Assembly (NCBI GenBank): GCA_025351385.1
Contig: JANXWA010000018.1
Location: forward strand, 54,406 to 118,405
Origin: Acidimicrobiales bacterium
GTDB lineage: Bacteria > Actinomycetota > Acidimicrobiia > Acidimicrobiales > RAAP-2
Direction: 5' to 3'
DNA: 64,000 nucleotides
Below are positions 8,629 to 16,755 of the stretch, in pieces. The notes beneath the pieces are model-generated. The model was not told where the DNA came from. It saw only the letters and a program-made list of their open reading frames with translations, and searched no databases. The translations under genes were made by a program, and so were the position numbers. Numbering within the stretch: position 1 is the first letter of the stretch; every line of letters starts with the position of its first letter.

Positions 8629-9477
8629 GTGAGCGCAATCGTGCGGGTCGCAGCGGTGCAGCTCTCGTCGGGCACCGATACGGCGGCGAACGTGGAGTGG
8701 GCGATCCGTCTGGTCCACGAGGCGGCCGACCGGGGGGCCGCCTACGTCCAGTTGCCCGAGTACTTCAACTACCTGGGACCGTCCAATGGCTTCGAGTCCG
8801 CCGCCGAGACGGTACCGGGTCCGACGACCGACAAGATGGCTGCCGTCGCCAGGCGCCGCCGCGTCACGCTGCATCTCGGGAGCCTCCTCGAGAGGACGTC
8901 CGATCCCGCCAAGTCGTTCAACACCAGCGTGGTCATCGATCCCACCGGTCGGATCGTCGCCACCTACCGCAAGGCCCACCTCTTCGACGTGGACGTGCCC
9001 GGCGCGATCGCGCACCGCGAATCCGACGCCATCTCTCCGGGCGAGGAGCTGGTCGTGGCCCAGGTCTCGGGCTTCCAGCTGGGCCTGTCGGTCTGCTTCG
9101 ACGTCCGCTTCCCCGAGATGTACCGCGAGCTCGTCGCCAACGGCGCTCAGGTGCTCGCCGTGCCCGCGGCCTTCAACGCCTCGACCGGTCGGGCACACTG
9201 GGAGGTGCTGGTTCGGTCGCGCGCGATCGAGAACCACGCCTACGTTGTCGCGGCCGCTCAGGCCGGGTCGACCGCCGAGGGGATCGACACCTTCGGCCAT
9301 TCGCTCATCGTCGACCCGTGGGGGGTCGTCATCGCCGAAGCGCAGAGCGGCCGGCCCGAAGTCTTGGTCGCTGACCTCGACATGGACGAGGTCACCCGTC
9401 GCCGGGCCCAGATCGCGGTGATGGACTTTCGACGGCCCCGGCTCTACGCGATGCCGGTACGGCTCTTCGCCGAGTAG
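8629..9477 (+). CDS. Carbon-nitrogen hydrolase, Nit1/Nit2-like
   Basis: This 282-residue nitrilase-superfamily enzyme has the complete triad: Glu44 (LPEYF), Lys115 (YRKAHLF) and Cys156 (LSVCFDVRFPE). The strings TYRKAHLFDVDVPG and SVCFDVRFPEMYREL are typical of the Nit1/Nit2 branch, whose members hydrolyse omega-amides such as deaminated glutathione or 2-oxoglutaramate; in an organism that probably makes mycothiol the true substrate is uncertain. The GTG at 8629 is chosen because it follows the strong purine-rich AGGAGGAAGG and gives the usual N-terminus (IVRVAAVQLSSG). It is divergent from ctaA. Confidence 0.9.
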   Translation: MSAIVRVAAVQLSSGTDTAANVEWAIRLVHEAADRGAAYVQLPEYFNYLGPSNGFESAAETVPGPTTDKMAAVARRRRVTLHLGSLLERTSDPAKSFNTSVVIDPTGRIVATYRKAHLFDVDVPGAIAHRESDAISPGEELVVAQVSGFQLGLSVCFDVRFPEMYRELVANGAQVLAVPAAFNASTGRAHWEVLVRSRAIENHAYVVAAAQAGSTAEGIDTFGHSLIVDPWGVVIAEAQSGRPEVLVADLDMDEVTRRRAQIAVMDFRRPRLYAMPVRLFAE

Positions 9478-9545
9478 CGCGGTCCCCGTCTGGCGGGCCC
9501 CTCAGGTCCGCTCAAGGTTCTCGACCGTCCCGCGTACTCGCTAGG

Positions 9546-10280
9546 TCAGTGGCAGACCTTCTTCTTGCCCGACGGCGACGTGGTGCACACAGTCGTCGAG
9601 GTCACGGGCACGGTCGTAGGTGGAACGTAGACGGTCGTGGTTGGCGTCGGTGTCGTCGGCTTGGGTGCCGGCGTCGTGGTCGGTGTCGGAGCCGGGGTCG
9701 TCGGTGAGGGTCCCGAACTCGGTGGAGCGGTCGTCGGAGGGGTCGTGGGACTCGGTGAGCCGCCCGACGGCGTGGGGCCCGACGGCGAACCACCGCTCGA
9801 CGTGGTCCCCGACGGGGCGGCCGGGGACGATCCTCCGCTCGACGCGGGACCCGACGCTGCCCCGCCCGACGTGGTTCCTCCGGGAGCCGAGCCGCCCGAC
9901 GATCCATTGGCCGGGGACGAGCCGCCGGTCGAGGGGCCGCGAGAGTTCGTGGTCGACGTCCGCTTCGATGGGGACGTCGTCCCCGTCGTTCCCGCCGTCC
10001 CGGACGACGCCGAACCGGCTGACGCGGTCGATCCGACACCCGACGAGCCGGGACTTGAGGTGCCCGGCGTCGAGGGCGACCCACTGGAGTTGGCCGAACT
10101 GTTGACCGTGGTGACGCTCGTCGACGTCGCCGCGTCCGCCGCCTTCGCGACGTTGGCGAAGTAGTTGACCATGAACGCCGAGACCAGTCCCGAACTGAGG
10201 AAGATCACCTGGGTCAACTGGCGGATCCGTCCGAACTGTCGGCGCCGACGCACGCCGGTGGAGGGGAGCGCGGAGCGCAT
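9546..10280 (-). CDS. Membrane-anchored Ser/Thr/Pro/Gly-rich protein, copy A1 of a duplicated cassette
   Basis: This 244-residue protein has a basic N-terminus (RRRRQFGRIRQ), one membrane segment at about 24-43 (VIFLSSGLVSAFMVNYFA), and a roughly 180-residue tail made almost only of Ser, Thr, Gly and Pro. It ends in TTVCTTSPSGKKKVCH, with two cysteines and a final His. The basic start predicts an inside N-terminus and an exported, mucin-like tail. The paralogue at 10982-11509 shares the N-terminal block and the C-terminal CTTSPSGK...VCH, while the middles differ. A type-B gene lies 32 nt upstream. I recognise no named family; a surface stalk or cell-wall spacer is a guess. Confidence 0.75.
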   Translation of the reverse strand: MRSALPSTGVRRRRQFGRIRQLTQVIFLSSGLVSAFMVNYFANVAKAADAATSTSVTTVNSSANSSGSPSTPGTSSPGSSGVGSTASAGSASSGTAGTTGTTSPSKRTSTTNSRGPSTGGSSPANGSSGGSAPGGTTSGGAASGPASSGGSSPAAPSGTTSSGGSPSGPTPSGGSPSPTTPPTTAPPSSGPSPTTPAPTPTTTPAPKPTTPTPTTTVYVPPTTVPVTSTTVCTTSPSGKKKVCH

Positions 10281-10312
10281 CAGTTGACTTTGCTTCCGAT
10301 GAACATCATCAC

Positions 10313-10819
10313 TCAGGTGTCGCCGGAGCCGCTGCCGTCACCGCCGTGATGATGGACCGTCGTCGTCGTCACCGGGGGAGGCCTGGTCGTCGTGGTGGCT
10401 GGAGGGAGCGTCGTGGTCACGATCGGAGGCGATGCAATGATCACGACGGCGGGGGAGGTCGTCGTCGTGACGGCCGTCGTCGTCGTCACCGGAATGCTCG
10501 ACGTTGGCGCCGACGTCGACGTCGTGTCCGGCACAGTCGTCGTCGAGAACGTCACCGAGAAGGGATGACTCCGACGGCGTCCGCGCTTGGCGTGAGTGCG
10601 GACACTCGCAGGAGGCACCACGACCGACGCGGTGATCGCGACGAAGGAGTGGTCGGCGGAGTGGGCCTTGGGGGTGCTCTTCACCGGTGCGTTGATCACT
10701 GTGGCGGCAGTGGGGGTCAGTGGCACCACCTCGATGTTCGATAAGACGATGCCCGCGGCGGCTCCGACGGTGACCACTCCCGTCGTCGCCCACGACGTTA
10801 TCGAGCGCAGCAGTTCCAT
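10313..10819 (-). CDS. Membrane-anchored Thr-rich protein, copy B1 of a duplicated cassette
   Basis: The 168-residue protein starts with a short helix and a membrane segment (MELLRSITSWATTGVVTVG and AAAGIVLSN, about 5-28), then a linker with a basic patch (HAKRGRRRSH) and a tail of Thr, Val and Pro, ending VHHHGGDGSGSGDT. ATG 10819 follows a strong GAGGAGGAG. It is a paralogue of the gene at 11538-11960: ELLRSITSWATTGV aligns with ERLRALVSWISTGV, and both end in a D/G-rich segment. It is followed after 32 nt by copy A1. Function unknown; the pairing with A suggests that the two products act together. Confidence 0.72.
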   Translation of the reverse strand: MELLRSITSWATTGVVTVGAAAGIVLSNIEVVPLTPTAATVINAPVKSTPKAHSADHSFVAITASVVVPPASVRTHAKRGRRRSHPFSVTFSTTTVPDTTSTSAPTSSIPVTTTTAVTTTTSPAVVIIASPPIVTTTLPPATTTTRPPPVTTTTVHHHGGDGSGSGDT

Positions 10820-10937
10820 CGCTCCTCCTCGACCTCGATCGACTTACTATCGGCCGATTGTGAACTTTTTCATCCGAAAGTCAATGAAGTCGCAATGAGG
10901 TCACAAAATGGAGAAAAATCAAACGATTGCTACTCGG

Positions 10938-10953
10938 CCTCGCCGAAGCGAGG
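10938..10953 (-). terminator. Hairpin with UUCG tetraloop after copy A2
   Basis: Read on the minus strand, CCTCGC-TTCG-GCGAGG forms a perfect 6-bp stem closed by the very stable C(UUCG)G loop. It lies 28 nt past the A2 stop codon, with a TTTTT run about 20 nt further on. It may end the B2-A2 transcript, but the T-run is not directly attached, so this is tentative. Confidence 0.4.
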
Positions 10954-10981
10954 AGTGAGTCGGCGGGCTAGTCCGGCGACT

Positions 10982-11509
10982 CTAGTGACAGACCGTCTTG
11001 CCCGACGGCGACGTCGTGCAGACCGTGGTCACCGTCACCGGCACGGTGGTTGGCGGCACATAGGGCACGGTGGTCACGGGTGATGGTGTCGTCGTCGGGG
11101 GGGCTGAGGTTACCGGTGGAGTGGTGGCGGTCGTTGCCGGCACCGTGGCTGGAGGCGGCGCGCCCGTCTTCGGCGTGGTTGTCCGGGTGGTGCCACCGGG
11201 AGTGTTACCGGGCGTCGCTCCACCCGGGGGTCGCGTGGTCACGGTGGTCGATGACGACCGTGACCCACCGCTTCTGGCAGGCTTTCCCTTGGGCACGGTG
11301 CCGGTCGCGCCGGTCGGGCTCGTCGTTGGCGTCGTCACTGACGTCGAGTTCGACGTGGCGGCACTGGCGTCGCGAGCAGCGTCGGCGAAGTAGTTGATCA
11401 AGAACGCCGAGATCAGACTCGAGCTGAGGAAGATCACCTGGGAGAGCTGGCGAAGGCGGCTGAACCGATGGCGACGGCGGGCCGGGGGCGTGGGGATTGA
11501 GGATCGCAT
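10982..11509 (-). CDS. Membrane-anchored Thr/Pro-rich protein, copy A2 of a duplicated cassette
   Basis: This 175-residue paralogue of A1 has a basic start (ARRRHRFSRLRQLSQ), one membrane segment (VIFLSSSLISAFLINYFAD, about 25-44), a Thr/Pro/Gly-rich tail and the C-terminal block TVCTTSPSGKTVCH. About 35 N-terminal and 20 C-terminal residues are strongly conserved with A1, whereas the middle differs in length and sequence, as in repeat-rich surface proteins. ATG 11509 is chosen from alignment with A1. It follows the B2 gene by 28 nt, copying the B1-A1 spacing. Function unknown. Confidence 0.75.
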   Translation of the reverse strand: MRSSIPTPPARRRHRFSRLRQLSQVIFLSSSLISAFLINYFADAARDASAATSNSTSVTTPTTSPTGATGTVPKGKPARSGGSRSSSTTVTTRPPGGATPGNTPGGTTRTTTPKTGAPPPATVPATTATTPPVTSAPPTTTPSPVTTVPYVPPTTVPVTVTTVCTTSPSGKTVCH

Positions 11510-11537
11510 CAAAGCCCCTTGGGGGTCTCGGCCCTCA

Positions 11538-11960
11538 TCAGTTGTCCACTCCCGGAGTGCCCGTGTCCCCGCCGTCACGTCGCGGGGTGGTGGTCGACGT
11601 CACCGGCACGGCGATGGTCGTCGTGGGAGCGAGGGACGTGGTGGACGTGGTCGACGTGGGAGCGACGGACGTGGTCGTGACGCTATGCACCGCGGGCTTC
11701 GTCGTCGGGGGACTGACGGGTGCGTGGGACGTGGCCGCGTGGCTGGTGAGAACCGTGGAGATCGGCTTTGAAGATGCGTGGTGCGTCACGGTGTGGTGGA
11801 TCTTCGCCACGGTGACGGACGTCGTCGGCGTTCCAGTCTCGACCGTAATCTTCGACGCCGGCGTCGTGGCGCCATGGTTCGTGAGCACGACGACCAGTGC
11901 CATCCCGACGGCGATGACTCCCGTCGAAATCCAAGAAACCAATGCGCGCAGACGTTCTAT
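11538..11960 (-). CDS. Membrane-anchored Thr-rich protein, copy B2; possible AUA start
   Basis: The protein is a paralogue of B1: ERLRALVSWISTGVIAVGMA is a membrane segment, then a His-containing linker (IHHTVTHHASSK) and a Thr/Ser/Pro tail ending RRDGGDTGTPGVDN. Alignment with B1 puts the initiator at an ATA codon (11958-11960), with AGGAG 5 nt before it. No ATG, GTG or TTG lies at the homologous place. The frame is open upstream to an ATG at 12140, but those residues have no B1 counterpart. Either AUA is used, a downstream TTG or CTG is used, or the gene has lost its start. It is the first gene of the B2-A2-B1-A1 run. Confidence 0.6.
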   Translation of the reverse strand: MERLRALVSWISTGVIAVGMALVVVLTNHGATTPASKITVETGTPTTSVTVAKIHHTVTHHASSKPISTVLTSHAATSHAPVSPPTTKPAVHSVTTTSVAPTSTTSTTSLAPTTTIAVPVTSTTTPRRDGGDTGTPGVDN

Positions 11961-12113
11961 ACGTACTCCTTGGTTGGAAACCGCTTCCGGGTAGAGGGGG
12001 CTCGTACTTCTTATCGGTACGGGCAACGGATCGTCACAAGAAATTTGGTGACTACGCACTCCAATGTACTTTGCACGGCTCTTGGCCCTCCGCCAGCAGG
12101 TGCGCCGTCGATG

Positions 12114-12142
12114 TTGTGAACGGGTGACGGGTCCTTTCACAA
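12114..12142. repeat. Inverted repeat TTGTGAA / TTCACAA upstream of the duplicated cassette
   Basis: Perfect 7-bp arms at 12114-12120 and 12136-12142 are separated by 15 bp, so the arm centres are 22 bp apart, about two helical turns. It lies in the intergenic stretch 11961-12441, between the minus-strand cassette and the plus-strand DUF2804 gene. It could be an operator. I see no gene in the rest of this stretch. Confidence 0.3.
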
Positions 12143-12429
12143 GGTGGGCGAATCAGAGCATTGTGAAGGGGGCTACGCGTCGAATCGTCAAGTGCGCGAG
12201 GCGCTCGCGCTGTCGTGTGACACGGTCCCGGCGATGGTGCCGAAAGGGGTGGCCCGACTCGTCGCAGTGCCGTTTCCAGTTCACAAACTTTGTCACGGAA
12301 CCTTCATGTGGCGATTCGGTGACGGGTCGTTCTGATCGGCGAATGAGGTGGAACGTGGCCGACGACGACGGTCCTGACTCGTTCTTCCATCGAAGCGAGC
12401 GCTTGATCGTGGGCGACGGGGCCATCGTG

Positions 12430-12435
12430 TAGAAC
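12430..12435 (+). promoter_or_regulatory. Putative -10 hexamer TAGAAC of the DUF2804 gene
   Basis: TAGAAC ends 6 nt before GTG 12442, with no Shine-Dalgarno sequence, consistent with a leaderless transcript. Confidence 0.4.
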
Positions 12436-12441
12436 ATTGTC

Positions 12442-13476
12442 GTGACGACGAGTGAACGTGAACTGACCGAGCCAGTCGACCTCTGCACGCCGGACGGGCT
12501 GACGCTCAATCCAATGGCGAAGGGCTGGTCGCGCCGGCCGTTGCACCGGGCGAACCTGCACGGCCAGTTCGGGCTCAACAAGCGCTGGGACTACTGGGCG
12601 ATCCTCGCGGGCGACGTCATCATCTCGACCACGTACGCGGACGTGGACCACCTTGGGCTGGCTGACGTCTACTGGGCCAATCTGGTCTCCGGCGAGACCG
12701 GCGGTCATTCGATCGTCGTCGGCGCCGACGCCGGACTATCGCTGCCCGAGAACCCCGGCACGGCGCCACTCGAGGTCCACCAGGACGGGTTGGACCTGAT
12801 GATCATCGACGACCGCGACGGCACGCACGTCAACGCTCGGTGGATCGAGCCCGATGGTCGCGCGGGGCGGCTCGAGGCGTTCGTCGCCCTGCCGCAGGGC
12901 CACGAGTCGCTCAACGTGGTGATTCCCTGGAACGACGAACTCTTCAACTTCACGTCGAAGCAGCAGGCCCGACCGGCCAGTGGCGAACTGGTCGTCGGAG
13001 AGTGGCACTTCGACTTCGGGGGACCGTCAGGTCCCGAGTCGTGGGGTGTGCTGGACGTCGGCCGGGGCCGCTGGCCCGCAAAGATCAACTGGAACTGGGG
13101 CGGCGGCGCCGGAACGTGCGACGGTCACGTCGTCGGTCTCCAGTTCGGTGCGAAATGGACCGAAGGCTCGGGATTCACCGAGAACGGTCTCGTGGTCGAT
13201 GGTCGACTGTCGAAGTTGGGATCAGAACTCGAGTGGACCTACGACTGGGATCGTCCGATGACCCCGTGGCACGTTGTGGACCCCCTCGGCCAACTCGACG
13301 TCATGCTGACGCCCCGATTCGATCGCCACTCGCAGATGGAGGTCAGCGACGACCTCGGGAGCGAGACGCACCAGGTCTTCGGCACGTGGTCGGGCCGATT
13401 GAGGACCGACGACGGGATGGAGCTCACCTTCGACGGGTTGCAGGGCTTCGCCGAGGAGGCCCGTCAGCGCTGGTAA
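12442..13476 (+). CDS. DUF2804 domain-containing protein
   Basis: This 344-residue protein matches the DUF2804 family over its full length: LCTPDGLTLNPMAKGWSRRP at the start, LNKRWDYWAI, then the WNWGGGAGTCDGHVVGLQFG block and VFGTWSGRL near the end. It is rich in Trp, Asp and Gly, with predicted beta strands like a lipocalin/AttH-type beta barrel. It has no signal peptide or membrane segment, so it should be cytosolic. No activity is established for the family; hydrophobic-ligand binding is inference from the fold. It stands alone. Confidence 0.85.
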   Translation: MTTSERELTEPVDLCTPDGLTLNPMAKGWSRRPLHRANLHGQFGLNKRWDYWAILAGDVIISTTYADVDHLGLADVYWANLVSGETGGHSIVVGADAGLSLPENPGTAPLEVHQDGLDLMIIDDRDGTHVNARWIEPDGRAGRLEAFVALPQGHESLNVVIPWNDELFNFTSKQQARPASGELVVGEWHFDFGGPSGPESWGVLDVGRGRWPAKINWNWGGGAGTCDGHVVGLQFGAKWTEGSGFTENGLVVDGRLSKLGSELEWTYDWDRPMTPWHVVDPLGQLDVMLTPRFDRHSQMEVSDDLGSETHQVFGTWSGRLRTDDGMELTFDGLQGFAEEARQRW

Positions 13477-13512
13477 GCCTCGTCGGACCGCTGGTGACGG
13501 TTGGTCAGACGG

Positions 13513-14037
13513 TCACAGACCCAGGGCGAAGCCGAGGATCCGGGTACTCGACAGTTTCTTGCAGACCGGCTGGACCGGCAGCTTGAAGTAGAACTTCATC
13601 GCGCCGATCGTGACGACGACCCCGTTCACGTTCTTGGGTCCGCATTGGGTCTGTCCGAAGTTCCCCGAGTCGACGACGCCGAGCTGCGCGTTCGCGACGC
13701 CGTGATGGGCCGCCAGAGTGACGATCTTGCCTCGGGCGCCCTGCGTCTGCTTCACCGACGCACCGCCGACCGGCGTGTGCGCGGCCGTGACGACGGGCTG
13801 CGCGGAGGGGATGCCGCGAAGGGTGCAGGCATTGGCCCCCTGGTTGAAGAAGCGAAGGCTGTAGTAGGTGGTGCCGGCGGTGCCGTTCGCCGGGCCGGTC
13901 TTCACGCTGAGGTGCGCGGCGGTGCACGGCGGCGCGACGACCCTCGGGCTGGCCGCGCCCGAGGTGCCTCCGAGGACGGCGAGGCCGGCGAGCGTGAGTC
14001 CGAGTGCCGCGATTGAATTGGCGACGCGAGAGGTCAT
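13513..14037 (-). CDS. Secreted DUF4232 domain protein
   Basis: The 174-residue protein has a signal peptide (residues 1-30, hydrophobic IAALGLTLAGLAVLGG, ending near SGAA) and one DUF4232 domain. The domain shows the usual four cysteines (PPCTAAHLSV, ANACTLRGIP, QTQCGPKNV, QPVCKKL), probably forming two disulfides, and the segment GTTYYSLRFFNQGANACTL. DUF4232 proteins are actinobacterial exported proteins or lipoproteins of unknown function. No lipobox Cys is seen at the cleavage site, so it is likely released. ATG 14037 was preferred over GTG 14046, which lies too close to the purine-rich stretch. Confidence 0.82.
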   Translation of the reverse strand: MTSRVANSIAALGLTLAGLAVLGGTSGAASPRVVAPPCTAAHLSVKTGPANGTAGTTYYSLRFFNQGANACTLRGIPSAQPVVTAAHTPVGGASVKQTQGARGKIVTLAAHHGVANAQLGVVDSGNFGQTQCGPKNVNGVVVTIGAMKFYFKLPVQPVCKKLSSTRILGFALGL

Positions 14038-14213
14038 TGGTCCCACTTCCCTTCGAGTTGACGAATCGTATCGGGCGTCACACGCCGGACAGTCCCGATT
14101 CTAGGAGTCCCGGTGACTCCCATTTACATCATGTACGCGCCGATCGGAGGATTACAGCGCACGATCATTTCCGTGAGCCAGGATCGCCGAGGCCGGTCGG
14201 CGTCCGGCTGTGC

Positions 14214-14219
14214 TAGCCC
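14214..14219 (+). promoter_or_regulatory. Putative -10 hexamer TAGCCC of the propeller gene
   Basis: TAGCCC ends 6 nt before GTG 14226, with no ribosome binding site in between. Confidence 0.35.
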
Positions 14220-14225
14220 TTTCTC

Positions 14226-16664
14226 GTGGCCGACCTGATCCCGACACCCGACCCGGACGGTCCGGGCGCGACGCCGTGGACCGAGATGCGCCGTGATCGG
14301 CGCAACACCGGCTCGTCGCCGGCGCCAGCGAACTACACGGGCGACGTCCCCTGGCGCCACGTCACCGGCCGTGGGGTCTTCACGACGCCGGTGATCGGTC
14401 CCGACGGAGCGGTGTACATCGGCTCGGCCGACGGGCTCTTCTACGCCTTCGAGTCCGACGGCCGGCTCCGGTGGACGTTCGAGACCGGGGGCGTCATCGA
14501 CTCGGCCGCACTGGTCACCGACGACCGGGTGACGTTCGGCTCGGGCGACGGCTTCCTCTACCAACTACGCACCGAACGCGAGCTCGCCGGAGCCGACCGC
14601 ATGGTGTGGCGTTTCGCAGCCCGTGCACCGGAGGGCTCGGGCCAGCAGGTTTCGTGGTGGGAGGGGAACGTCGAGGCCGGTCCGGACGGTCTCTTGCTCG
14701 CGGGCAACACCGCCGGCCACGCCTACGCCGTCGACGCGCAGGGCGAAGAGAAGTGGTCGTACCCGACGGGCAATGCGGTGTGGACCGCGGCCGCGGTCGG
14801 CGGCGATGGCACCAGTTACTGGGGGTCGCTCGACTTCTGCGTGCACGCGGTCGATCGAAACGGGGTGGCGCGGTGGGTTGCGCCGACATTCGGCTTCGTC
14901 GTCAGCTCGCCGGCGCTCTCGCTCGACGGCGTCCTCTACGTCGGCTCATTCGACGGACTGCTCTACGCGCTGGACGCGTCGACGGGGGCGACGCACTGGA
15001 CCTTCGCCACCGCCGACAGCATCTACAGCTCGCCCGCCCTGCTCGAAGACGAGGGTCGGACCGTGGCGGTCGTGGTCGCGTCGACCGACGGGACTGTTTA
15101 CGCGGTCGGCCCGGACGGCGCGCTGCTCTGGCGCTACGACACCGGCGCCGTCGTGCGGTCCTCGCCGGTGATCTCGCGCGGCCCTTCGACCGAGGGTGGG
15201 TCGATCGTCTACGTCGGCGCCTCGGACGGAGTCCTCTACGCGCTCGACGGCCAACGCGGCACCCGACGCTGGTCGTTCGACACGACGACGTCGGACCCGG
15301 TCCTCGCCGACCGCAACAGTCTCAACGGGTCGCCGGCCCTTGGCGCGGGCGGCGTCCACATCGCCAGTGAGGACGGCTCGGTCTGGTACGTGCCCTACGA
15401 CTACCCGCTGCATCACCACGACCCCCGGGGATCGACTGACCCCGCCGAGCCGTACGGGCCGGAGCTCGAACGGCTCTTCGTCGTCACCGCGGGCGGGGCC
15501 ACGGTGCGACAGGGCCGCGCGTCGATCGGAACGTCGGCGGTGGTAGCGCTGCGTCTCGTCGTGCGTCGAGGTGGCGTGACCTTGGACGCCGAGCTCGCCG
15601 ACGACCTGACGGTCACGAGTTCGTCGTCGGCGCCGCTGACGTGGCGCCGCTCGGGCGACGGCCACTTCGTCTTCGTGCGACCCGCAACGTTCTGGGGCGA
15701 CGCGCCGGACTTACGGCTGGACGTGCGGGGCCACTGGCGCGCGACCCGCGGCCTCGTCGACGAGGGGTCGGTCTCGGGTTCGCTCGACCAATCCATCGAG
15801 GTCGACGTCGCGCCGGTCGGGCCGTTGGTCCCCTTCGTCGTCGGCGCCGAGTCGACGACGGCGCTGGTGCTCCGGCGGCTGTCGGTCGCCCTGCCCTCCT
15901 TCGCGCCGAGTGTCAACCAGATCGGCTTCGACAGCTACGACTGGTTGGTCGGGGCGATCGCTGTCGTGCCCGAGTCGACGCGCACGGGGCGGGTGGCCCT
16001 CTACGTCCACGGCGCCCGGCGGGAACGCTCCGGTGACTGGAGTGTGGACCGTGACAGCGCCTTCGCCTTCGCGCTGGTCGGTGCCTACGACGGCGCGGCC
16101 GTCGCCGTCGGCGCCCGGGGGGTCGACCTGCCCTTCAGCTTCGGCGACGTGCCAAGCGACCTACTCGAGTTTCGGTTCCAGTTCGATGACGAGCTAGTCG
16201 CCCGGCCCGGGGCGAGCCTGTACGGCGAGACCGTCTGCGCCGACATCCCCTTCTACGGCGAGTTGATCGAGCAGTACACCCGTCTGGCAGACACCGAGGG
16301 CCGCATGACGACGAGCGGCACCTTCTTGACCACGGGCCTCGACCCCGACTCGCCGCCCGCCCGCCGGCCCATTGGTCTGGACGTGGTCGACGTGACGCTC
16401 GTGCGTCCGACGAAGGACTCACCGGGATCCGTGGAAGTGGCTCTGTCGGGACCTGTCGGGGCGAACGTCTTCTCGCTCGTCTTGCTTGACCCCGGGCTGG
16501 CGGCGCAGGCCCGGGCGCTCTCGCTGAAGCCCGCGGCGTCCGAGCCGACCGACCGGGACGATCAACTCACCTTCTCGATCCCCGCCGGCGCCGTGCTCGC
16601 TCACCCGGTCGTGGCGGTCGTCGTGGCGGGCGTGTACCCGGTGACCCACGTGACGTTTCCCTGA
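14226..16664 (+). CDS. PQQ-type beta-propeller repeat protein with an extra C-terminal region
   Basis: The first ~400 of 812 residues are repeats of the PQQ-propeller kind: VYIGSADGLFYAFESDGRLR, LYVGSFDGLLYALDASTG and VYVGASDGVLYALDGQRG, each followed by a W-[TS]-[FY] strand. The second half has no motif I recognise; it contains DLPFSFGDVP and looks like several beta-rich segments. No signal peptide is seen, which is odd for a protein resembling exported PQQ dehydrogenases and BamB, and no PQQ catalytic residues are identifiable. A binding or scaffold role is possible. It is a single gene. Confidence 0.78.
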   Translation: MADLIPTPDPDGPGATPWTEMRRDRRNTGSSPAPANYTGDVPWRHVTGRGVFTTPVIGPDGAVYIGSADGLFYAFESDGRLRWTFETGGVIDSAALVTDDRVTFGSGDGFLYQLRTERELAGADRMVWRFAARAPEGSGQQVSWWEGNVEAGPDGLLLAGNTAGHAYAVDAQGEEKWSYPTGNAVWTAAAVGGDGTSYWGSLDFCVHAVDRNGVARWVAPTFGFVVSSPALSLDGVLYVGSFDGLLYALDASTGATHWTFATADSIYSSPALLEDEGRTVAVVVASTDGTVYAVGPDGALLWRYDTGAVVRSSPVISRGPSTEGGSIVYVGASDGVLYALDGQRGTRRWSFDTTTSDPVLADRNSLNGSPALGAGGVHIASEDGSVWYVPYDYPLHHHDPRGSTDPAEPYGPELERLFVVTAGGATVRQGRASIGTSAVVALRLVVRRGGVTLDAELADDLTVTSSSSAPLTWRRSGDGHFVFVRPATFWGDAPDLRLDVRGHWRATRGLVDEGSVSGSLDQSIEVDVAPVGPLVPFVVGAESTTALVLRRLSVALPSFAPSVNQIGFDSYDWLVGAIAVVPESTRTGRVALYVHGARRERSGDWSVDRDSAFAFALVGAYDGAAVAVGARGVDLPFSFGDVPSDLLEFRFQFDDELVARPGASLYGETVCADIPFYGELIEQYTRLADTEGRMTTSGTFLTTGLDPDSPPARRPIGLDVVDVTLVRPTKDSPGSVEVALSGPVGANVFSLVLLDPGLAAQARALSLKPAASEPTDRDDQLTFSIPAGAVLAHPVVAVVVAGVYPVTHVTFP

Positions 16665-16730
16665 GGTCACCGCCGGCGCCAGTCAACGTGATCTGGCCTT
16701 CGACCGACCAAAACATCGGTTGCAATCTAC

Positions 16731-16746
16731 GTAAGCAGTCGCTTAC
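16731..16746. promoter_or_regulatory. Palindromic operator GTAAGC-N4-GCTTAC of the arsR gene
   Basis: GTAAGC-AGTC-GCTTAC is a perfect 6+6 inverted repeat 9 nt before the arsR start. It overlaps the presumed -10 TACACT (16744-16749), so a bound ArsR dimer would block RNA polymerase. This suggests autoregulation of the ArsR/AHSA1 operon. Confidence 0.6.
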
Positions 16747-16749
16747 ACT
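16744..16749 (+). promoter_or_regulatory. Putative -10 hexamer TACACT of the arsR operon
   Basis: TACACT ends 6 nt before ATG 16756, without a Shine-Dalgarno sequence, and overlaps the right arm of the operator palindrome. Confidence 0.45.
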
Positions 16750-16755
16750 GACCGG

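Noticed and set aside
12144..12335. 63-codon plus-strand ORF in the gap before the DUF2804 gene
   Set aside because: No ribosome binding site, no recognisable sequence, and unusual composition compared with neighbouring genes.
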